This document shows, piece by piece, positions 22,176-35,241 of a stretch of 64,000 nucleotides of DNA. The DNA is from Thinopyrum elongatum (taxonomy: Eukaryota; Streptophyta; Magnoliopsida; Poales; Poaceae). How positions within the stretch are numbered: the first letter of the stretch is position 1; each line of letters opens with the position of its first letter. A program made the position numbers and the translations under genes. Below the pieces are notes generated by a model. That model saw only the letters and a program-made list of their open reading frames with translations, did no database searches and was not told where the DNA came from. The DNA lies in contig CM022302.1 of the NCBI GenBank assembly GCA_011799875.1, positions 182,582,942 to 182,646,941 on the forward strand. The letters run 5' to 3'.

Positions 22176-24794
22176 AATTCCTGCTCGTCCTCAAGTAGGT
22201 AAATGATAAAAATAGAATTTTTGATGTGGAATGTTGCCTATCATATTCATCAGATATTCTTTTCTTTTGTAGCATGGACATTTGGACTTTAGATGATTGA
22301 AAGCAATAGTCTATAATTTGACATGAAGACATCAATACTCAAGCATATCAACAAGTAACCATGTCTTTCAAAATATCAACGCTAAAGAAAGTTATCCCTA
22401 GCCTATTATGCTCAATCATTGATCCATTCATGAAACACACTCAAATATTAGCTACATCCAATGCACAAGTATGATAATGGTGTTCCCTAGTTGGTGCTTT
22501 ATAAGAGAAGATGGAGACTCAATAAAAATAAAAATTGCATAAAAGTAAATAGATAGGCCCTTCGTAGAGGGAAGGAGAGATTTGTAGAGGTGCCAGAGCT
22601 CAAAGCTTAAATTGAGAGATAAAATTGTTTTGAGAGACATGCTTTTCCTGTCAACGAAAACGACCGAGAATTCCCAATATCTTCCATGCTAGGTAAATCA
22701 TAGGAGGTTCCCAAACATAAAATAAAGTTTATTACTTTTCCACCATTCTTTCACAATCCATGGCTAGCCGTATCCACGGGTGCCTTCCATACCAACACTT
22801 CCCAAGGGATTTATTATGAACAACATAATATTTTTTTTTTCATTTCGGGACTGGGCATCCCTATTGCCTGCCACACTCTCGTGCAATGACAAGTGAATAA
22901 ACACTCATCTTGAGAATAACCTACCTAGCATGGAAAATATTGCCCACCCCTTGCTACTTCATAAGAGGTACGGGCACACAAAAAGGAAATTCATTTTGAA
23001 AATTAGAGTTGGCACATACAAATTTACTTGGAACGACATGGAAATACCGCATATAGGTAGGTATGGTGGACTCATTTGGCACAACTTGGTTTAGGATTTG
23101 GATGCACAAGCAGTATTCCCGCTTACTAAAAGGAAAGGCTAGCAAATAGATTGAGAAGCAACCAACCAAGAAACAAAAAATGATCATAACGAGCATTGAA
23201 CATAACTAACACTGAATAATGCACCACAAGTAGGATGTAACTTCGTTGCATAACTATTGACTTTCGTGCTTGCATAGGGAATCACAAACCTTAACACCAA
23301 TATTCTTACTAAAGCATAATTACTCACCAACATGACTCACATATTACTATCTCCATATCGCAAAACCATTGCAAGGAATCAAGTTTTAATATCCAATGAT
23401 CTTCACAAAAGTTTTTATTATATCCCTCTTCAATATCTGTCACTTTCGAACCAATTTCATATCGTAAGCAAATTACCATTGCTAACAACAAACTCTCAAA
23501 TAAATTTAAGTGAAGTACGAGAGCATAAATATTTCTTCAAAATTTTCATCTCTCAAAATAATATAAGTGAAGCATGAGATGATATTTCTTCAAAAAAATT
23601 CTAACTCTCAAAATGATCTAAGTGAAGCATGAGAGTATATTTCTTCAAATTTTTACTAACTCTCAAATGATCTAAATGAAGCATGAGAGTATTTCTTCAA
23701 AAAAAATTAAACCACCACCGTGCTAAAAAGATATAAGTGAAGTACTAGAGCAATTCCATAGCTCAAAAAAAATTAAGTGATGCACGTAGAGCAATTCTAA
23801 CAAATCATAGCATCATTATGGCTCTCTCAAATAGGTGTGTCCCGCAAGGATGATTGTGATAAAATAAAAAGCAAAACAAGAAAAGACTCATATAATACAA
23901 GACGCTCCAAGCAAAACTCATGATATGTGACGAATAAAAATATAACTCCAAGTAAAATTACCGATGGTCGTTAGATGAAAGAAGGGATGCCTTCTGGGGC
24001 ATCCCCAAACTTAGTTGCTTGGTACTCCTTGAATATTACCTTGGGGTGCCATGGGAATCCCCAAGCTTAGGCTCTTTTCCCTCCTTATTCCTTCATCCAT
24101 TGCGATCTCATCCAAAACTTGAAAACTTCAATCACACAAAACTTAACAAAACCTTCACAAGATCCATTAGTATAATAAAGAAAATCACCACTTTAAGTAC
24201 TATTACAAACCCATTCATATTTTATTATTGCATTATACCTACTATATTCTAACTTTACCATGGCTTATACCCCGCGATACAATCCATAGATTCATCAAAA
24301 TAAGCACACAATGCGAGGAAAATAGAATCTGTCAAAAAGAGAATAGTCTGTAGTAATCTGAACTTTAACCATACTTCTATAACCCCAAAAATATGAAAAA
24401 ATATTTAAATGTGGGAAATTTGTATATCAATTATGTGTAGAAAACTCAAAATTTTATCATGCTCCAGCGAATTTTAACAATTCTTCTACTGGACGTAAAA
24501 GTTTCTGTTTTCCAACAGGATCAAATCAACTATCACCCAAACCATCCTAAAGGCTTTAATTGGCAAAAACACTAATTAAAACAAAAAAAAGACAATAATA
24601 ACAATAGTATAATTGTGTGAAAACATAAAAACAGAAAATAAAAATATTGGGTTGTCTCCCAACAAGCGCTTTCCTTTAAAGCCTTTTAGCTAGGCGTTGA
24701 TAATTTAATGATGCTCACATGAAAGGCAAAAAATTGAAGCACAAAGAGAGCATCATATAGCATGTGAAAAACAAGTTTAAGTCTAACATACTTC
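22176..24794 (-). other. Element C internal non-coding region
   Basis: About 2.6 kb similar along its length to the internal region of A. It holds AAGTGAAGC-type motifs (about 23500-23800) and the two hairpins (23983-24006 and the copy near 24036-24066). No credible gene. Confidence 0.65.
23983..24066. repeat. Conserved hairpin pair, element C
   Basis: First hairpin AGGGATGCC/GGGCATCCCC at 23983-24006; second CTTGGGGTGCC/GGGAATCCCCAAG near 24041-24066. Same order and spacing as in A. Confidence 0.7.
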
Positions 24795-25546
24795 CTATGC
24801 ATAGGCATTTATAGGGATTTTTTTATCAAGACAAGCAATTTCTAGCATATGCATATAGGAAGAAGGAAGCATTAATAATTTCAACACAAAGAGAGGTGAT
24901 TTAGTAACATGAAAATTTCTACAACCATATTTTCCTCTCTCATAATAGTTACATGTAGGACCATAATCAAATTCAACAATATAAGTATCACATAAAATAT
25001 TCTCTTCATGATCCACATGCATGCAAAGTTGACACTCTTCCAAAATAGTGGGATTATCATCAAATAAAGTCACGACCTCTCCAAGCCCACTTTTATGAAA
25101 AATTTCATAAGATTGATCATTCTCCAAAGTGGTGGGATCATTATTACCTAAAGTTGACACTCTTCCAAACCCACTTTCAATATTATTGCAAACACTATTA
25201 TCAATATCATATTCACCATGAGGCTTAATTACATTTTCAAGATCATAAGAAGAATCACCCCAATCATGATCATTGCAATAAGTAGTGGACATAGCAAAAT
25301 TTCGCATATTATTAGCACAATTGTCATTAATAGAATTTATAATAATATCACCGCAATCATGCTTTTCATTCAAGGAGCTACCGTGAATCACTTTATAAAT
25401 TTCTTCTTTTAACACTTCATCATAATTTTCAAATTCATGAATCTCAAGAAAAACTTCATAAAGATAATCTACTGGACTCAATTCACTAGCAATTGGTTCA
25501 TCATAATTGGATCTTTTAAAAAGATAGCAAGTGGATGAGGATCCAT
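24795..25546 (-). pseudogene. Element C acidic ORF of unknown function
   Basis: The likely start is an ATG at 25546 (MDPHPLAIFLKD); a frame slip at the A/T-rich run near 25510-25520 moves into the frame that stays open to 24795 (SNYDEPIASELSPVDYLYEV onward). The protein is rich in Asp, Glu and Asn and ends with YGPTCNYYERGKYGCRN, a segment also present in the element E ORF (APTCNYYERGTTSPPLY). It sits about 200 bases inside the primer site, where gag belongs, yet no capsid or CCHC motif is visible. Function unknown. It could be a highly diverged gag or a separate accessory protein of this non-autonomous group. Confidence 0.6.
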
Positions 25547-25748
25547 AAGATTTTTGTTTCTGATTTTGAATAAACATACAATTATGCCAAACAAAGAAGC
25601 GAAGCAAGAAAGTAAAACATTTTTGTGTTTTCTCGATAAAACCGTTTTAGAAGTGGGGGAGATGAAAACGAGAGGCAAATGGCAAATAAAGTAAATTGCA
25701 AGGAGATGAGAGTTTATGCGTAGGTACTTGATAGATGTTGATGATGTC

Positions 25749-25766
25749 TCCCCGGTAACGGCACCA
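25749..25766 (-). other. Primer-binding site (tRNA-Asp type), element C
   Basis: Minus-strand TGGTGCCGTTACCGGGGA, 16 of 18 matches to the tRNA-Asp(GUC) complement; both mismatches are transitions. Confidence 0.75.
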
Positions 25767-25777
25767 GAAATTCTTCC

Positions 25778-27342
25778 TGATGCTTGTAATCTGCGTTGGT
25801 ATTTCCCCGAAGAGGAGAGGATGATGTAGCACAACAGAGGTAAGTATTTCCCTCAGTTATGAAACCAAGGTTATCAATCCAGTACTAAAACCAAGCAACA
25901 CTATGTAAACAACACCTGCACACAAACAATAAATACTAGCAACCCAACGCGTGAAGGTGTTGTCAATCCCTCAATGGTATTGAGATAGATTAAATTGTAT
26001 GAGATTTCATAAATAGATCTAACTAAAACACAAAATAAAATAAATAAAAGAAAATTGCAGCAAGGTATTTTGGTTTTAATATTATAGGAAATGGACCTGG
26101 GAGCCATAGTTTTCACTAGAGGCTTCTCTCAAGAAAATAGCATACGGTGGGTAAACAAATTACTGTTGGGGAATTCATAGAAAAGCAAATAATTATGATG
26201 ATATCCAAGGCAATGATCATGTATATAGACATCATGTCCAAGATTAGTAGACCGAAATGATTCTGCATCTACTACTATTACTCCACACATCGACCGCTAT
26301 CCAGCATGCATCTAGTGTATTAAGTTCATGGAAAAACGGAGTAATGCAATAAGAATGATGATATGATGTAGACAAGATAAACTCACGTATGAATAAAACC
26401 CATCTTGTTACCCTTAATAGCAATGATACATGTGTGTCATGTCTCTTTCTGTCACTGAGATTGAGCACTACAAGATCGAACCCATCACAAAGCACCTCTT
26501 CCCATGGTAAGATAAATCAATCTAGTTGGCCAAACCAAACCAATAAATCAGAGAAGAAATACGAGGCTATAACAATCATGCATAAAAGAGTTAAGCAAAG
26601 ACTCAAATAATATTCATGGATAGAACGGATCATAAACTCATAATTCATCGGATCCTAAGAAGCACACCGCAAAAAAGAGTTACATCAAACAGATCTCCAA
26701 GAACATCGAGGAGAACATTGTATTAAAGATCAAAAAGAGAGAAGAAGCCATCTAGCTACTAACTATGGACCCGTAGGTTTGTGAAAAACTACTCACGCAT
26801 CATCGGAGGGGCAACAAGTATGCTGAAGAACCCCTCTATGATCGTTGCCCCGTCCGGTAGAGTGCCGGAAAAGGCCTCTAGATTGGATCTCGTGGTTCTG
26901 GAACTTGCGGCGGCAGAAAAAGTATTTTGCCGACTCCCCTAGGGTTTTTGGGATTTTAGAGTATTTATAGAGGCAGAGGTAGGTCAAGTGGGTGCCCATG
27001 GGCCCCACTACCCACTAAGGCGCGCCGAAGGCCCCTGGCGCGCCCTGGTGCCTAGTGGGCCCCCTGAGCGTCGCCTCGTGCCCTCCAGAAGCATCCTGGG
27101 TATCTTCCTGCCAGAAAAATCTCTAAAAAGTTTCGTGGCATTTGGACTTCGTTTGGTATTGATATTGATATTCTGCAAAGTAAAAAACAAGCAAAAATCA
27201 ACAACTGGCACTAGGCACTATGTCAATAGGTTAGTCCCAAAAAATGATATAAAGTTGCTAGTAAATGTATATAAAACATCCAAGATTGATCATATAACAG
27301 CATGGAACAATAAAAAATTATAGATACATTGGAGACGTGTCA
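25778..27342 (-). repeat. Element C 5' LTR
   Basis: 1,565 bases ending GACGTGTCA, with a minus-strand TATA box at 26962-26970. Confidence 0.9.
26962..26970 (-). promoter_or_regulatory. TATA box, element C 5' LTR
   Basis: CTATAAATA on the minus strand; the copy that would drive transcription of the element. Confidence 0.5.
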
Positions 27343-27347
27343 CCGCA

Positions 27348-27569
27348 CCCCGGATTGATATATTGCAGCGCTCCGTATGCATCGAGGGAGCTCGAATGGC
27401 CTTCGCGAAGACCATGGTGCACTGGCCGAAGATCAAGCCAACCGAAATGGCCACTGGACCTCCGCCTCCTGGGAAGGAGCATAGGCGCCCCGGGCAGTAT
27501 TTTCCCATCATGATGGATGGTGCTCGGACGATAAAGACTCAGTGCCCAAAAGATGTAATTTATGAATGA
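27348..27569 (+). pseudogene. Element Z antisense ORF, part 2 (C-terminus)
   Basis: In frame with 20406-20602 once element C and one duplication copy are set aside. Includes RSVCIEGARMAFAKTMVHW and ends KTQCPKDVIYE at a TGA (27567-27569). The CIEGARxAF and KDVIFE-like end are typical of the long hypothetical proteins carried by Fatima/Tat-type elements in Triticeae, as far as I recall. The upstream coding half is absent from the window. Confidence 0.6.
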
Positions 27570-28845
27570 GCCTATCATGTATCCTATGACAGTTAAACTT
27601 TTGTGCTCGAAGATGCAAATGCTTTGCATGGTATATCATGCTTTGTTTGATTATTTTGACTCCTGTGCGGTCATTTTATACTGAAAGTTACCAGTCGTCG
27701 GCTTCAGCCCCCTTGTAGATACTACGAGGGGTGTTTTCTTCCTTAACACTGTAACCCTTAGCCGACGTCTCGGTGCTCGAAGGCGGTAGTGTGTGAGGGA
27801 AACAAGGCAATAAGACTATGCGGCTTTAGTGCTTTCACTTAACCATAGGAGCTTGACTGCGTGGGCTAGTGACTAGCCCCCAGTTTTTTGTGATATTCCG
27901 ATGAACCGAGGTAGAGACCATTATCACTTGGTTTGTGTAAAGACAAACCTTCATATAACATGGTGAACCTCCATCAATTTTTAGTTTAACACTTGTCATC
28001 GGATCGCCAACCAGATCTCGCTTATTATGACAGTCAGTTTTCGGCTTTCTCCACTGAGGTACTTAACCAGGTGAGCTGGAAGTACAATCGCAATGGTTCT
28101 CCATTTACCCTCCTAGCCGAACATGCGGAACATAAGAGGGTAACCACAGGATCCGGGCAACCCAACTATTGACCCAAGACATAATTCGGAACCAATTCAT
28201 ATAATGCAATATCTGAGACGCCGAGCACATGAGATAGAAAATAGTGCCAGAATGATTCTTGGGGCGAGTTTTATAGTCGAGCCCCCGGTCTATTAGCCTA
28301 TCGCATCTAAAGACAACATGTATCGAACTAGTTTGTTTCGGCGTCGAAGAGCGGAAAGAGCAATGCAACATAAATGACTGCAATGGGACCGTGAAGAATG
28401 GTCTTTATTTCGATGAACTCGTGATGTCTAACAGTACAATCCAGACTGCCGAAGCAACTATTATAGATACTTTGCTTTAAAAAGAAACTTTAAGAGGAAA
28501 GGTTTACACAGGGCCTTAATGAGTGGTTTGACGTCCCAACTATGCCCTGCTGCACGTCTGTACCTTTGCTCTTGAGGGGGGGGGGAGAACTCCTTGGAGG
28601 GGATAGTAATCGGCTGACGGGCCCTTGAGAGAGGGTCTTGAGAAGTCACCGCAATATATTAGCTTGATGACAGATAGGTCCTGGATGGTACCTATTATTG
28701 TTCGAAGATGTGTTTGACCATAGCTTGGTCAATCCGAACACTGGGCCCTTGGATAGTTGGTCCCCACGGCTGCCCTTAGTATTTTAAGTGTGAAGTTGTG
28801 CATCCGAGGCACATACTTTACGGCTGGGGTGTGGGGTGTGTACCC
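27570..28845. other. Element Z non-coding region between antisense ORF and gag-protease
   Basis: About 1.3 kb with no supported gene. It is presumably the region between pol and the antisense ORF, with pol deleted. A G run lies near 28577-28587. Confidence 0.45.
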
Positions 28846-29349
28846 CTATTTATGTTGAGCGTTGGAAGGCTCCGAGAGCCGAGATAAAGCTCGGGCCCGT
28901 TTGCTTTCCTCTCGTGCCTTGACGGCGGGCTGGGACTTCGGTGCCTCATTGCCGATCTGGACTTCAACTGCCAGAGCCACTGTGTGCTCCTCGGTCCGGA
29001 GTGAGTGCTTCGTGTTGCCATTAACAGTTATGACACCCTTGGGTCCGGGCATCTTTAGCTTCAAATATGCGTAATGGGGGACAGCGTTGAAGCGAGCGAA
29101 CGTCATACGGCCAAGAAGTGCGTGATAGCCATTGCAGAAAGGGACGATGTCGAAGATCAAGTCTTCGCTGCGGAAGTTGTCGAGCGAGCCGAAAAAGCAA
29201 GCAGCGGGCTTCGACGCCTGGGATTGCTCCTTTAAAGGTGGTGTTGCTGGGTTTGATCCTTGACTGATCAATACCCATTTTCCTCACTGTATCTAAATAA
29301 ATCAGATTGAGGCTACTGCCTCCGTCCATGAGGACTCTAGTTAGGTGGT
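28846..29349 (-). pseudogene. Element Z protease region of gag-pol
   Basis: Retropepsin-like, minus strand. Reading from 29349, LTRVLMDGGSSLNLIYLD has the aspartic protease site in the DGGS form, followed by TVRKMGIDQSRIKPS. A frameshift near 29205 moves the reading to the frame with DNFRSEDLIFDIVPF, YHALLGRMTFARF and LKMPGPKGVITVNGN, the conserved protease-to-RT linker of Tat-type elements. After about 28900 it is no longer recognisable and no RT follows. It joins, across element E, to the gag end at 38178-38622. Confidence 0.72.
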
Positions 29350-30869
29350 TGATAACCCACAAGTATAGGGGATTAATTGTAGCCTTTCTCGATAAGTAAG
29401 AGTGTCGAACCCAACGAGGAGCTAAAGGTAGAAAAATATTCCCTCAAGTTCTATCGACCACCGATACAACTCTATGCACACTTAACGTTCGCTTTACCGA
29501 GAACAAGTATCAAACTAGAAGTACTTTGTAGGTGTAAAGGGATAGGTTTGCAAGATAATAAAGAACACGTAAATAAAAGCTAGGGGTTGTTTAGAAAAAG
29601 AAACAATTAAGTTAGTTTTAGTAGAGAGCTTTTTGTCACAAGTTATTTGTCCGTAGGCAATCGATAACTAGACCGGTAATCATTATTGCAATTTTATATG
29701 AGGGAGAGGCATGAGCTAACATACTTTATCTACTTGGATCATATGCACTTATGATTGGAACTCTAGCAAGCATCCGCAACTACTAAAGATCATTAAGGTA
29801 AAACCCAACCATAGCATTATAAGGTATCAAGTCCTCTTTACTCCCATACGCAACAACCCCCTTACTCAGGTTTAAGCTTCTGTCACTCTAGCAACCCACC
29901 ATAAGCGAATCATGAACATATTGCAACACCCTACAGCGGGGATCCCTCATGCTTGCACGACACAGAGAGCACCATAGGACAACACCAATAATAAAACATA
30001 CAACTCAAATCAATCACGATCATCAATTAACCCATAGGACAAAATGGATCTACTCAGACATCATAGGATAGCCACATATCATTGGATAATAATATATAGT
30101 GTTGAGCACCATGTTTAAGTAGATATTACAGTGGGGAGAAGAGGTGTTACACCGCTGCATAGAGGGGGAGAGAGTTGGTGATGACGGCGGCGAAGTTGTT
30201 GGTGTAGATCGCCGTCATGATGGCCCCGGCGGCGTTCCGGCGCCACCGGGAGAGAGGGGGAGAGAGCCCACCTCATTCTTCTTCTTCCTTGGCCTCCCCC
30301 TAGATGGGAGGAGGGTTTCCCCTCTAGTCCTTGGACTCCATGGCAGCGGAGGGGCGGGAGCCCCTCCGAGATTGGATCTCTCTCTCTGTTTCCTTCTGTT
30401 TCTGCGTTCCTGTTTTCTGGCCTTTCACCGTTTCTTAAATTCCCGGAGATCCGTACCTCCGATGGGGCTGAAATTTTTACATGATTTTTATCCGGATATT
30501 ATCTTTCTTGCGGCGAAAGAAGGGCACCAACCGCCTTACGGGGTGGCCAAAAGCCTCCCCGGTGCGCCAGGGTATGGGGGCACGCCCCTAGGGCTTGTGG
30601 GCCCCTTGAGCATCGTCTCGCGTTGATTCTTTTTCCCAAAAATCACATATAATCCAAAAAAATTCTTCGTAAGTTTTTATCGCGTTTGGACTTCGTTTGG
30701 TATGGATATTCTGTGAAACAAAAAACATGCAACAATCAGGAACTGGCACTGAGCACTGGATCAATATGTTAGTCCCCAAAATAATATAAAAATTTGCCAA
30801 AAGTATATGAAAGTTGTAGAATATTGGCATGAAACAATCAAAAATTATAGATATGACGGAAACGTATCA
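29350..30869 (-). repeat. Element E 3' LTR
   Basis: 1,520 bases, paired with 36653-38177. The ORF at 30144-30626 inside it recurs in the other LTR and reflects LTR composition rather than a gene. Confidence 0.9.
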
Positions 30870-30883
30870 GCATCCCCAAGCTT
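30870..30883 (-). other. Polypurine tract, element E
   Basis: Minus-strand GCTTGGGGATGC beside the inner edge of the 3' LTR. Confidence 0.72.
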
Positions 30884-32105
30884 AATTCCTGCTTGTCCTC
30901 GAGTAGGTAAATGATAAAAAAGATAATTTTTGATGTGGAATGCTACCTAGCATAATCTTGATCACATAATCTAATCATGGCATGAATATTAAGACACGAG
31001 TGATTCAAAGCAATAGTCTATCATTTGACATAAAGACAATACTACTTCAAGCATACTAATAAAGCAATCATGTCTTCTCAAAATATCATGGCTAAAAGAA
31101 AGTTATCCCTACAAAATCATATAGTCTGGCTATGCTCCATCTTCATCACACAAAGTATTTCATCATGCACAACCCCGATGACAAGCCAAGCAATTGTTTC
31201 ATACATTTAATGTTCTCAAGATTTTTCAACTTTCATGCAATACATGAGCGTGAGCCATGGATATAGCACTATAGGTGGAATAGAAGGTGGCTGTGAGGAG
31301 AAGACAAAAAAGGAGAAAGTCTCGCATTAACTAGGCAAATTAATGCGCTATGGAGATGCCCATCAATTGATATCGATGCAAGTGAGTAGGGATTGCCATG
31401 CAACAGATGCACTAGAGCTATAAGTGTATGAAAGCTCAAACTAAAAACTAAGTGGGTGTGCATCCAACTTGCTTGCTCATGAAGACCTCGGGCATTTGAG
31501 GAAGCCCATCATCGGAATATACAAGTCAAGTTCTATAATGAAAATTTTCCACTAGTATATGAAAGTGACAACATAGGAGACTCTCTATATCAAAAAAATG
31601 GTGCTACTCTGAAGCACAAGTGTGGTAAAGGATAGTAGCATTGCCCCTTCTCTCCTTTTCTCTCATTTTTTTTATTTTTTTTGTTTTGGGCTCTTTGGCC
31701 TCTTTTTTTGTGCTCTTTGTCCTCTTTTTATTTTATTTTTAAGTCCAGAGTCTCATCCCAACTTGTGAGGGAATCATAGTCTCCATCATCCTTTCCTCAC
31801 ATGGGACAATGCTCTAATAATGATGATCATCACATTTTTATTTACTTACAACTCAAGAATTACAACTCGATACTAGAACAAAGATATGACTCTATATGAA
31901 TGCCTCCGGCGGTGTACTGGGATGTGCAATGATCTAGCATAGCAATGACATCAAAAAATGGACAAGCCATGAAAACATCATGCTAGGTATCTTACGATCA
32001 TGCAAAGCAATATGACAATGATGGTGCGTGTCATAATAAACGGAACGGTGGAAGTTGCATGGCAATATATCTCAGAATGGCTATGGAAATGCCATAATAG
32101 GTAGG
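30884..32105 (-). other. Element E internal non-coding region, part 1
   Basis: No gene seen. Contains a strongly T-rich tract at about 31667-31745. Ends at the target duplication of the solo LTR. Confidence 0.5.
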
Positions 32106-33416
32106 TGATGTGTCCATTTTGCATCATGTTTTCCTACTGTCATTTATATTGTTTTTAGATATAATAATGCTTTTTGGAGTATTTCTAATGCCTTTTCTCT
32201 CATAATATGCAAGGTTCATACAAAGAGGGAGAATATCGGCAGCTGGAATTCTGGACCTGAAAAAGCTACGTCAGATCACCTATTCTGCACAACTCCAAAT
32301 GATCTAAAACTTCACAGAGAATTTTTATGGAATATATAAGAATTATTGGGGCAAATAAGTACCAGAGGGGGCGATTCCGCCGGGGGAACTTCCCTCCCGG
32401 AGGGGGAAATCATCGTCATCATCATCACCAACAACTCTCCCATCTTGGGGAGGGCAATCTCCATCAACATCTTCAACAGCACCATCTCCTCTCAAACCCT
32501 AGTTCATCTCTTGTGTTCAATCTTTGTACCGGAACCTTAGATTGTTGCTTGTGGGTGACTAGTAGTGTTGATTACATCTTGTAGTTGATTACTATATGGT
32601 TTATTTGGTGGAAGATTATATGTTCAGATCCATTATGCTATTTAATACCCCTCTGATCTTGAGCATGATTATCATTTGTGAGTAGTTACTTTTGTTCTTG
32701 AGGTCACGGGAGAAATCTTGTTGCAAGTAATCATGTGAACTTGATATGTGTTCGATATTTTGATGGTATGTATGTTGTGATTCCCTTAGTGGTGTCATGT
32801 GAACGTCGACTACATGACACTTCACCATATTTGGGCCTAAGGGAATGCATTGTGGAGTAGTTATTATATGATGGGTTGCGAGAGTGACAGAAGCTTAAAC
32901 CCTAGTTTATGCGCTATTCCATAAGGCACCGATTTGGATCCAAAAGTTTAATGCTAGGGTTAGATTTATTCTTAATACTTTTCTCGTAGTTGCGGATGCT
33001 TGTGAGGGGGTTAATCATAAGTAGGAGGCTTGTTCAGGTAAGAACAACACCTAAGCACCGGTCCACCCACATATCAAATTATCAAAGTAGCGAACACAAA
33101 TCAAACCAACATGATGAAAGTGACTAGATGAAATTCCCGTGTACCCTCAAGAACGCTTTGCTTATCATAAGAGACCGTTTTGGCCTGTCCTTTGCCTCAA
33201 AAGGATTCGGCTACCTTGCTGCACTTTTGTTACCATTACCTTTGCTTGCTTGTTACAAATTACCTTGCTATCAAACTACTCGCTACTTATAATTTTAGTG
33301 CTTGCAGAGAATACCTTGCTGAAAACTACTTGTCATTTCCTTCTGCTCCTCGTTGGGTTTGACACTCTTACTTATCGAAAGGACTACGATTGATACCCTA
33401 TACTTGTGGGTCATTA
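32106..33416 (+). mobile_element. Solo LTR inside element E
   Basis: 1,311 bases starting TGATGTGTCCATTTTGCATC and ending CTTGTGGGTCATTA, with a perfect duplication gtagg on each side (32101-32105, 33417-33421). The end resembles the B and E LTR ends (GTGGGTTATCA) but has TTA in place of TCA. No internal domain, primer site or second LTR is present, so it is the product of LTR-LTR recombination. A TATA-like ATATATAAG lies near 32331. Confidence 0.85.
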
Positions 33417-33421
33417 GTAGG

Positions 33422-35241
33422 TATGGTGGCTGTTTTGAGGAAGGGTATAAGGTGAGTTTATTGCACCGGCGAAAGTTGTGCGGTACTAGAGAGGCTAGCA
33501 ATGGTGGAAGGGTGAGAGTGTGTATAATCCATGGACTCAACATTAGTCATAAAGAACTCACATACTTATTCCAAAAAATTATTAGCCATCGAAGCAAAGT
33601 ACTAATACGCATGCCCCTAGGGGGATAGATTGGTAGGAAAAGACCATCTCTTGTCCCCGACCGCCACTCGTAAGGAAGACAATCAAAAAATAAATCATGC
33701 TCCGACTTCATCACATAACGGTTCACCATACGTGCATGCTTCGGGAATCACAAACCTTAACACAAGCATTTCTACCAATCCACAATTACTCACTAGCATG
33801 ACTCTAAAATCACCATCCTTATATCACAAAAATATTGCAAGGAATCAAACATATCATATTCAGTGATCTACAAGTTTTTATGTAGGATTTTGTGACTAAC
33901 CATGTGAATGACCAATTCCTGTTTCTCTCTAAATAGATATAAGTGAAGCTTGAGAGTTTAATTATTTCTACAAAAGATATGCCCACGCTCTAACAAATAT
34001 AAGTGAAGCAAAAGAGCATTCTACAAATGGCGGTTTTCTATGTGTAGCGAAACAGGCAATCCAAACTTCAAATGATATAAGTGAAGCACATGAAGCATTC
34101 TATAAAGCCATACTCAAAAGATATAAATGAAGTTCATGAAGCATTCTATAAATCAACCAAGGACTATCTCATACCAGCATGGTGCATAAAAGAAAAAGGA
34201 AAAATAAAAATAAAAGACGCTCCAAGAATTTGCGCATATCATGTGACGAATAAAAATATAGCTCCAAGTAAAATTACCGATGGTCGTTAGAAGAAAGAGG
34301 GGATGCCTTCCGGGGCATCCCCAAGCTTAGTTTCTTGGGAGTCCTTTAATATTACCTTGGGGTGCCTCGGGCATCCCCAAGCTTAGGCTCTTGCCACTCC
34401 TTATTCCTTCATCCATCGTGCTCTTACCCAAAACTTGAAAACTTCAATCACACAAAACTTAATAAAACCCTCGTGAGATCCGTTAGTACAATAAAGCAAA
34501 TCACTACTTTAAGTACTGTTGCTAACCAATTCATATTTTATTTTTGCATTATACCCACTGTACTCTAACTTCACCATGTCTTATTTCACCGATACAATCC
34601 ATAGATTCATCAAAACACGCAAAACAATGCATCAAAAATAGAATCTGTCAAAAACAGAAAAGTCTGTAGCAATCTGAACATTAACCATACTTCTGTAACT
34701 CCAATAATTCTTAAAAATTAGGACAAAATAAAAAAAAATTATAGCAGTACTGTGTAAAAATTCAGAAACTTTTGACGTTCTAGTAAAGAATGTAGATTCA
34801 CGCACTACAGCAAAGTTTCTGTTTTTGCACTGCACATACCAAACAAGCAATCTAATCATCCTAAAGTCAAATATTGGCACATTATTTTTATAATACAATG
34901 GATTTGTACAAGGGGATAATTATGTTTGTTGAAAAGTTTCTGTAATTCAAGATTTGCAAAGTTTCCATGGGCATGAACAAAGTTCAAGGAGCTCCCCCAC
35001 TTCAACAGTGCTCATCTTTCTTACTTTCACTTTTCTTTTTGAAAAGTTTTAGGTTCCCCTCTATATATATTTTTTAACTTTATAAAAGCACACAATAGAA
35101 TAAAATGACTCTCTAAAAGTTCCGGGTTGTCTCCCTGGCAGCGCTTTCTTTAAAGCCATTAAGCTAGGCATATAGTGCTCAACTAATTGATCCACCCGGA
35201 TCCCAAGGTATATCAAAGCCAATTTTAATTAACAATGATTT
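33422..35241 (-). other. Element E internal non-coding region, part 2
   Basis: No gene seen. Carries the conserved block: ATATAAGTGAAGC-type motifs at about 33938-34150 and hairpins at 34299-34322 and 34356-34381. Confidence 0.6.
34299..34381. repeat. Conserved hairpin pair, element E
   Basis: GGGGATGCC/GGGGCATCCCC at 34299-34322 and CTTGGGGTGCC/GGGCATCCCCAAG at 34356-34381. Confidence 0.75.

Larger units (their letters stand above)
20603..27342 (-). mobile_element. Element C: complete non-autonomous LTR retrotransposon
   Basis: Minus strand. LTRs at 20603-22161 and 25778-27342 start TGATGCTTGTAATCTGC on the plus strand. A perfect 5-base target duplication, ccgca, flanks it (20598-20602 and 27343-27347). 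A primer site (25749-25766) and polypurine tract (22162-22175) are present. The internal 3.6 kb encodes only an acidic ORF of unknown function, with no recognisable pol. Roughly 19 differences in the first 250 LTR bases (hand count) make it one of the older insertions here. It interrupts the antisense ORF of element Z. Confidence 0.93.

Noticed and set aside
31667..31745. Poly(T) tract as a retroposed poly(A) tail or LINE/SINE end on the minus strand
   Set aside because: No element body or target duplication next to it; it is part of the element E internal region.
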